Shown piece by piece: positions 57,278 to 64,000 of a DNA stretch of 64,000 nucleotides. The translations under genes were made by a program, and so were the position numbers. Numbering within the stretch: position 1 is the first letter of the stretch; each line of letters opens with the position of its first letter. The stretch comes from Candidatus Altimarinota bacterium (GTDB lineage: Bacteria > Patescibacteriota > Gracilibacteria > BD1-5 > UBA2023). The DNA lies in contig JABFSX010000002.1 of the NCBI GenBank assembly GCA_013268835.1, positions 52,995 to 116,994 of the forward strand, given 5' to 3'. A model generated the notes under the pieces. The model was not told the DNA's origin. It saw only the letters and a program-made list of their open reading frames with translations, and ran no database searches.

Positions 57278-59083
57278 TTAAGAATTTAATTCCTCTTCTT
57301 CATCCTCTTCACAGATAATTCCATCATGCTGGAGATCTACCATTTCTCTATATTCTTTTGATATCTCATAGAGTTCTTGGTGGCTTCATTTTGCGAGGAT
57401 CTTACCTTTTTCCATCAGATAAATAGTATCTGCACTCATAATTGTTGAGAGACGATGAGCGATAATAATACTCGTTCGTCCTATCATCAGATGATCGAAT
57501 GCCTCTTGTACGAGCTTCTCTGTCTTGGTATCGAGAGCGCTTGTGGCTTCATCGAGTATGAGAATCTCAGGATTGGCGAGGATAGCTCTTGCGATCGCGA
57601 TACGTTGCTTCTCTCCTCATGAGAGTTTCAGTCCACGTTCTCCTACTTGAGTTTCCCATCCATCCGTGAGCGATTCGATAAAATCAAGAATATTAGCTTC
57701 TTTGCAGGCTTTTTCTAGATTTTCCTGAGTGATGTTATCTCGGATATATTCGAGATTGTGACGGATTGTTTCATTGAAAAGAGTAGTATCTTGGAACACC
57801 GCTGCAAATTTGCTCCTATAGCTTTCAAGAGTGAAGTCATAGATATCAGTTCCATCGATGAGAATCTTTCCTCCTCTCGGTTCATAGAATCGCATTAGGA
57901 GTTGGATAATAGTAGATTTTCCGCTACCAGTTTGTCCAACCAGAGCAATTCGTTCTCATTTTTTTATCTCGAATTCTATATTCGTGAGTACTTCACGATC
58001 TGAGGATGGGTATGAGAAAGATATATTTTTGAATTGTATTGATTTGGATATCTCTTCGAGTATCTTTTTTCCATTATTTTTCTCATTATCCATGGCAAAT
58101 ATAGCTTCTATTTTTTCATAGTGAGCAATATTGAGCATCATATTCTGATAGGATTCAAATACAGAGAAAATAGGTCAGTAGACACGATCAGCAAAAGCAA
58201 GGAAGAAGAGTAGGGTTCCAAGTCCCATACTTCATTGATAGATAAAAATCACTCCCATAGAGAGTACGAATACCTTGGCTACAAATACAAATGCTTGCCC
58301 AAATGAATTGAATCCAACCCAGAGTTTTCTTACTTTTTGTTGTTCTGCTCATCACTTGTGAAATCTATCTGAGAGGATTTTTATCTCATTTGTTCCACGA
58401 TCAAAAATTCGAGTAATATTGAGATTGGTAAAACTATCTCAGATTCTTCCAAATGCTTTATCCCAGAGTTTATTGGCAGCCCTTTGATTGGTATGCGCCC
58501 TTTTTCATATCCACACAACGCCTCCGATGCTGATAGGGAGGAGAGTAAGGCTGATGAGCGTCATACGAATATCTATGGTGAGTCATATGATAATGAGAAT
58601 AATGCTAATACATATTTGTGGTACTACTTTTAGGAGGAGATTATCTCCAGCTTGCCAGACAGCTTCTGCACCACGATCGATGATTTTTTGTTTCTCACCG
58701 TGTTGTACTCCTATATGGTAATCAATAGGAAGAAGGAGCATTTTTTTCATTGATTTTAATAAAAATCCTTCCCAATCTTTATGTTGATGAGTTAGAAGCA
58801 CCATTCAAAAAAGATATCGTGCACCAATGGCTGCTATTGTTATAATAAGCCAGATTCAGATAATTATAACTATAGATTCAGGTATGAGTCATAGGGGGGT
58901 CTTGAGTTCTTTCTCAAGAGCATCCATCAGAATCTTATAAAAATATGGCTCACTCGCAATGGTTGCAATATAGAGTGCCATCAGTCCTCATATTTTCCAC
59001 TTCGCTTTTTTTACAGAGTGAAGGTGTCAAAAAATAGATTTAAGAAGTTTAATTTTATTTATTTTTTGTTCAGTTTCTTGCAT
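57278..59083 (-). CDS. ABC transporter, fused permease and ATPase
   Basis: 601 residues, MsbA/LmrA-like half-transporter. Six membrane helices in residues ~25-330 including [14 protein letters not shown] and [20 protein letters not shown], then the ATPase domain: Walker [17 protein letters not shown]-loop [15 protein letters not shown], signature [17 protein letters not shown], Walker [13 protein letters not shown] and switch His in IIAHRLSTI. Ends in an acidic tail ([10 protein letters not shown]). UGA-Gly occurs in the NBD. Distinct from the transporter at 2867-4603. Confidence 0.93.
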
Positions 59084-59084
59084 A

Positions 59085-60107
59085 TTACTGGAGGTTATAT
59101 ATCGTGTTTTTTAGTTCTTTGATACTTTTTTGTTCAAGGAGAATGTGCCCCATTTTTTCATACTCCTTTGCGTTGTAGTATTGATGATTTCCTGCAGAGT
59201 AGGGAAGTGGAATTATTATAAGCTTTGGTATTTTTTCTTTATTTGAAGTGAGTTCCGCAAGAGTTGTGGCACTTCATCGAGATATGGCAATATCAGTATT
59301 CCATATCAGGTGAGCAATATTCTCTTGAGATATCCAAGGGATTGCTTGGCAATTGTCTAGAACTCAAAACTCTGGCTGCATACTGCTATTGAGCTTTCAG
59401 AGAGCTATGATCCATTCGTATGATTCATTATCTCTGAATTGATCTATTATTGCATCAAATACATTCTTAGCGCCCTGACTTCCACAGATTACAAGAATAT
59501 GAGGCTTGGAGGTTTTCCAATTGATGGTAGGTTCGTAGGTTGGTAGGTTCGTAGATTGGATAGAAAATACAGGATCGAGAATTTGTCCGATTACTTCAGA
59601 TTTTTGACTAGCGAAATATTGTTTCGCACTTTCGAATCAAAGCCATATTTTATTTGCAAATTTTCCAAGAATCCTATTGGATCTTCCAGGAATAGTGTCA
59701 GATTCATGAATATAGAGAGGAATGGAAAGAGACCAAGCAGCTATACCGATAGGAATGGATCCAGGTCATCCTTTTGAAAATATTGCAGTATCATCTCATT
59801 TTTTGAATCATTTCAAGAGGGTTCTGGCTCTAAAAAATCCAATAAATAAGAAGAATGGATAGAGTAATATTTTGAATGATCTTGTAGTTGATAACTTGAG
59901 AGTTGGAATAGAAAGAAAATGAATTTTTTCAGTATTTGCTACCTTTTCTTCTTCTGAATGAATTCAGCCAATCCAAATACAATCAATATCGGTATTTTTT
60001 AGATTTTTTACGATAGAGATAATCGGTTGGATATGTCATCCAGTTCAACCTCCAACGAGGATTATTTTTTTATATTGTGATAATGTGGATAATAGTTTTT
60101 GATTCAT
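59085..60107 (-). CDS. murG: Undecaprenyl-PP-MurNAc-pentapeptide GlcNAc transferase
   Basis: 340 residues, GT28 family; makes lipid II. N-terminal loop ILVGGGTGGHIQPIISIVKN, in which the two TGA codons at 60036-60038 and 60045-60047 encode conserved glycines; then FSKGGPGSIPIGIAAWSLSIPLYIHESD (KGG and HE motifs), ILVICGSQGAKN and GSATTLAELTSNKEKIPKLIIIPLPYSAGNHQYYNA, the UDP-GlcNAc-binding signature. Adjacent to the ABC exporter, 1 bp away. Confidence 0.95.
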
Positions 60108-60133
60108 AATAATTCCATAGATGGTCTATTTTT

Positions 60134-60628
60134 CTATTCCTCATCTTCTGCTCCAACGATTCGTTCGAGCATATCGATAATGAAATCCCAAGTTTCAATA
60201 TTTGGTTTCATAGTAAGGATATCATCTGCGTCAAACCATCGATACTCAAATATTTCTTCGGTTTGAATTTTTAGATTCTTATTATTTTGATCAATAAAAT
60301 CAGTTTCCATCAGAAAAACAGATTCTGTTCGAGATTTATCTTTTCATTCTTTGTTTGTATAGCTGAGTTCATAGCTAGTGATAGGAAGAGCTATATGAAC
60401 AAGCTTTCGTCCCTTATGGCGGAGTATCTCATCTCGATCGATATCAAAAAATCGAGCTTCAAGACCAAATTCTTCTTGCAACTCACGAATCATTGCTTCA
60501 TTTTGAGATTCAGAGACTTCAACATGACCACCAGGAAGTACCCAAGGAGTATCTTTCTTATGTTTCGCCATCAAAATTTGCCCATTGGGATTGAATACAA
60601 ATGCTCGAACAACAGCAGGAAGTGACAT
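60134..60628 (-). CDS. NUDIX hydrolase
   Basis: 164 residues. Complete Nudix box GGHVEVSESQNEAMIRELQEEFG (residues ~35-57 of the protein). Cleaves a nucleoside diphosphate linked to some group X, or related pyrophosphates. One TGA-Gly splits the standard reading at 60343. ATG 60628 is preferred over an upstream ATG because it begins the MSLPAVVRAFVFNPNG beta strand of the fold. Confidence 0.92.
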
Positions 60629-60711
60629 AAAGGTGTATTTATAGAATATCTCCTTGAGTATATTCAAAAATATCAAAAAATCGAGAAGAAATAAGCTTTT
60701 AATATAGCGAA

Positions 60712-61800
60712 TTATATAGTTTCATACTTTCATCCAGATCCAAGCCTAATGTGTCAATTAATCTCAAGAAGTGTGAGACTCATTATGATGATATCAATAG
60801 TATATTCTGAATTTTCTCATATACTATCAGGGGTATTATATCATTCTAAAATTACATTATATATATTTTTTTGTATTTCATCATCAAAAGTCTTTTCTGA
60901 AAATAGAGATATAGTGCTGCTAGAAATATTTGGAAAATATTCTTCGAGAATATCAGTGGCACTTTGGATACACTTTGCTTCTCATTTTGCAATTAGGGAA
61001 TTGGTTCCTGAGCTTGTCTCTCGAAATATATCACCAGGAACGGCGAATACATCACGACCATGTTCGAGGGCAAGATTAGCAGTGATAAGAGTACCACTCT
61101 TTATTCCTGCTTCTGGTATGATGATACCATCGGAGAGAGCTGCTACGATCTCATTACGAATTGGGAAATAGAAGGGTTCTGGTTTTGTCCCGATAGGAAA
61201 TATAGATATGAGTACTCATCATTTTTCGATAATTTTCTCAAATAATCTACTGTTTTCAGAGGGGTAGAAAATATCTATCCCAGAACCAAATACAGAAATA
61301 GTGTACCCATCAGATTCGAGAGTTATCGAGTGAGAGAGTGCATCGATTCCGTGTGCTCAGCCACTCACTATACCACAATTTGCATGGATAAGTTCAGGTA
61401 TTATCTTCTCAAGTATCTTTTTCCCATAACTGGTACTTCGACGAGATCCAACAACTCCGAGCATTTTACGTTCCTCCCGAAGGATTCATCGTACATAGAG
61501 GAGATATGGCGCTTGTTTGATGGTACGAAGTTTCTCTGGATATTGTTCTGATTCTATAGTGATTATTTGAATTTTTTTCTCATTTATTATTTTTTCTATA
61601 CTTAGAATATCTACTTTTCCTAGTCTTTCGAGAATTTTTATTCTTCTTTCATCTGTCATCCACGGAGTTAGAGTCTTTTTCTCATATAAAAAATCCTCAA
61701 GTAAATCAGAATAGTTTTGTTTTAATTCAAAGAGCTTCTTGAGATCCTTGTGAGTAAATCCTCCAGTATGGAGAATAACAAGTGAGAGAATATTATCCAT
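60712..61800 (-). CDS. dprA: DNA-processing protein DprA
   Basis: 362 residues, loads RecA on incoming single-stranded DNA during transformation. Rossmann core: GVVGSRRSTSYGKKILEKI, GIVSGGAHGIDALSH, ISVFGSGIDIFYPSENSRLFEKI, GTLITANLALEHGRDVFAVPGDI and SGTNSLIAKGEAKCI. A N-terminal SAM-like region and a C-terminal winged helix-like tail are present. Many Gly are TGA. Overlaps the DUF58-like gene by 8 bp; fits with the type IV pilus and TfoX-N genes as a DNA-uptake set. Confidence 0.95.
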
Positions 61801-62485
61801 GGTTGTATCTTTTTTTGAAAAATGAGTTTAATGTATTTGTTATATCATCTTGAGTTGACATATGAATATAGGAAGCTCGTATTTTTTTAATATTATTTTT
61901 TTGTTCTTCTTTATAGGAAAGATATGATTTTAGGTATAATTTAGTATTAATTACCTTTCCCTCAAATAATATTGATGTATGAGGATTTTCTTCAAATGGA
62001 TGAATAAGATCAATATAGATAAGATCATTATGAAAGGCAAGTGATTTTGGTATTTCGGATGGATTTATATTACAAATAAAAATAAGTGCATTTCTAGGTT
62101 TTGAATTTGATAGATTCTTAAGATTTGTTGTATCTCAAAAAAATTCTCGATAAGGATGTCATCAAAACTTGGCGCTTATAGATATGCTATTTCTTAAATT
62201 TTTAATACTATATGCTTTTGAAGTATTTTTATTGGTTTCAAAAAAATTATCATATGGTGTATTTCACCAGTATGAAATAATCTCAAAATCTCAATGAGAT
62301 TCTCGTACTCTTACAGAGAGTCAATCGGGTCTTATCTTTGTCCAAGCAATGTCTCGAATATCATCTGTATCATTGTATTGTCGAAGATGTGACCAAGAAA
62401 GACCTCTTTGTTTGATGCTACTATGAGCTAATCAGGATCGATCATATCCTGATCGAAGTGATCGAAAAAGTATCGGTGAAACCAT
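61793..62485 (-). CDS. DUF58-like protein
   Basis: 230 residues. Contains RGLSWSHLRQYNDTDDIRDIAWTKIRPDGLSVRVRE, which matches the DUF58 signature (R-x-Y-x-x-x-D-x-x-x-x-I-x-W) in segments; a von Willebrand-like fold is usual for the family. No membrane helix here, and the ATG follows the preceding stop codon by one base, suggesting translational coupling. DUF58 proteins often pair with MoxR ATPases; none is next to it in the window. Confidence 0.75.
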
Positions 62486-62486
62486 A

Positions 62487-64000
62487 TTATGGAATGAGAT
62501 AAAATCATCATCGTGAATAAACGGTATCAAGTTCAGGGGATAGAATTGTAGGAAAAACAATATCACAAGCCCTAAGAGGCGAATTAATAGTAATACTATT
62601 ATTACAAGGACATTGAGTACAGTTAGGTATACCTGTTATAAGTCATTGTTTTTTTAGGTATTTATCGAGACAGATATTATCTGTTTTATCACCTCATGAT
62701 GAGTTAGGATTTGCTTGATATCATCATAAGACACTTATAAGTACCTTTGCTTTCCCAGTTTTCCCAGTTTTCTCATTTTTTATAAGAAGAGTTATTATAT
62801 AAATACCTGGTTGGGTATATTTATGATCTGTTCATCCATTTGCATTTGATGTTGTTCCATCTCAAAAATCCCATTTGTAGGTAAGAGGATCATTATTCTT
62901 ATTGCATGTAACAGATGTAAGTGTTGTGGGTATATTTTTTTGGATTCTCATTGGGTTTGCCTCTATACTTACACAAGGTATATCACCAATATTACTTGTA
63001 CTTGATGACACTATGGCTATGGTGATTCATGGAGATGCAACAATTTTTTTGCTAATTGGATTAATTACATTTAGTGTTATAAGTGATGTTCATGTCCCAA
63101 GAAGGCTTCCTTTAAATTGATTCCCCGTTCCTGTTGTTATTTTTCCAGTTATGATATTTATTGCTTGCCAACTATATTCCCAATTACCTGGTCCTGTCAT
63201 TGGAACCAAGAAAAATTCTTCTCAAAGGGAAAAAATATTCTTATTAATAGATTTAAAAGTATTATCTTGTATTCCTATGTTTGCTTCAATTCCTGATCCT
63301 GAAATTCAATTAGTAATTGAATTATTTTCAATATTGGTGTTAGTATTAGGGTTTTTGATATCGAGAGTAGGACAACCATTAAGTGTTTTTGCATATACAA
63401 GAGGACATTGATCATTGGAATCAGTTATTCCATCTCCATCAGTATCTTTTTCACCAGTAACACTGATGATTATTGATGATTGTCCAGTTTTTCCTGAGTT
63501 TTGATCTACAACAGTAAGAGATACCGTATATATCCCAGGTTCAGTATAAGAATGATTTGTATTTCAATTTATTGAAGAATTTGTTCCATCTCAATAATCC
63601 CAAGTATATTTGGCATTATTATTTTGACCACATGGACTTGCGATAAAGCTAAAAGAAAAACCAGTAGCAGCAATAAGAGGATTACTGCTAATAAGTATAC
63701 AAGGTTCAGTATTAGTAGTATTTCCTCCAATGCTGATAGTTGTTGTTGGCTGAGATACTACCTTTTTTGTTGCAGGATCAATCACATCAAGGGTCACAAA
63801 CCAATTTCCACTATTTCCAAACTTAGATCCAGGAAAACTATTTCCACTTCCTGAGAGAGTATTACCATTGCTCATATTGGTTGCTTTCCATCCAAAGTCC
63901 CAATTCCCACTCGGAGTAACTGGAACAAGAGAAAATACTTCTCCACTTGCAAATCCACTCTTTTGAATCATATTCCCACTAGAGTCTTTGACTCAGATAG
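62487..64000 (-). CDS. PKD-repeat surface protein, N-terminus beyond window
   Basis: At least 504 residues. Two or more PKD domains: YTWDYGDGTNSS ... HSYTEPGIYTVSLTVV and YKWDFGDGTTSNANG ... HKYTQPGIYIITLLI, alternating with GNWDFGWKATN and GNWEYSWQAIN beta domains, and a thrombospondin type 3-like calcium repeat DTDGDGITDSNDQCP. C-terminal Cys-rich stretch (NCTQCPCNN). The W-D-Y-G-D-G glycine is TGA. Probably a secreted or surface adhesive protein. The start lies past position 64000. Confidence 0.82.

Noticed and set aside
62490..62620. Hydrophobic frame upstream of the DUF58-like gene that looks like a membrane helix
   Set aside because: It is out of frame with the PKD protein, which has a continuous and sensible Cys-rich C-terminus here; the ATG after the TAA is the natural start for DUF58.

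Overview
The window reads as chromosomal DNA of a candidate-phylum (CPR/Patescibacteria) bacterium that uses genetic code 25, in which UGA encodes glycine. Known users of this code are Absconditabacteria (SR1) and Gracilibacteria (BD1-5). Read with the standard code, dozens of genes look broken by in-frame TGA. Read with TGA as Gly they become full-length, and many of the TGA codons fall exactly on invariant glycines: an ABC signature, two Walker A loops, the prepilin cleavage glycine, the MurG GGxGGH loop, the deformylase EGCLS box and a ferredoxin CxGC. All coordinates below treat only TAA and TAG as stops. The DNA is AT-rich and genes are tightly packed. Shine-Dalgarno sequences are mostly absent and several promoters place the ATG at or near the transcription start. 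I saw no rRNA, tRNA, CRISPR array or insertion sequence.

Layout, left to right. 1-6.3 kb: topA (5' end cut by the window), a GNAT acetyltransferase, an ABC exporter, a secreted C39-like peptidase and a Lys/Ala/Pro-rich nucleoid-type protein with a 132-bp tandem repeat. 6.3-10.1 kb: two acetyltransferases, an aspartoacylase-family hydrolase and trpS, interleaved with three short Trp-containing ORFs, each followed by a hairpin (candidate attenuators). 10.1-16.5 kb: KAP-family NTPase, two tandem phosphodiester-glycosidase-like proteins, GNAT, an anchored surface protein, FtsW/RodA and a kinase-like protein. 16.5-20 kb: ferredoxin, O-antigen-ligase-like protein, a glycosyltransferase whose two GT-B halves are in reversed order, and a prepilin. 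20-31 kb: dus, def, a MurE-like ligase, an AI-2E-family permease, a secreted protein, truB, lepB, secA and tig. 31-42 kb: ligA, small proteins, bL25, a type IV pilus assembly cluster (pilB, pilC and PilO/PilN-like genes) and an exonuclease fused to a degenerate DinG-like helicase. 42-45 kb: ftsA-ftsZ. 45-53.4 kb: a MiaB with a HAD phosphatase domain inserted in its radical SAM barrel, a zinc-ribbon protein, a DUF1295 protein, a phosphoesterase, a TspO-like membrane protein, YbaB, cyclophilin and photolyase. 53.4-64 kb, all on the minus strand: a rifampin-phosphotransferase-like dikinase, membrane proteins, TfoX-N, a second ABC exporter, murG, NUDIX, dprA, a DUF58-like protein and a PKD-repeat surface protein cut by the window end.

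The functions fit together as cell division and wall synthesis (ftsW, ftsA, ftsZ, murE-like, murG), protein export (secA, lepB), translation quality control and tRNA modification (trpS, def, tig, truB, dus, miaB), DNA uptake or recombination (type IV pilus, dprA, TfoX-N) and surface decoration (GT, Wzy-like, PKD and NAGPA-like proteins). UGA-Gly use is very uneven: none in ftsZ, ftsA, tig, bL25 or YbaB, but most of the glycines in the KAP NTPase and in the 406-residue zinc-ribbon protein.
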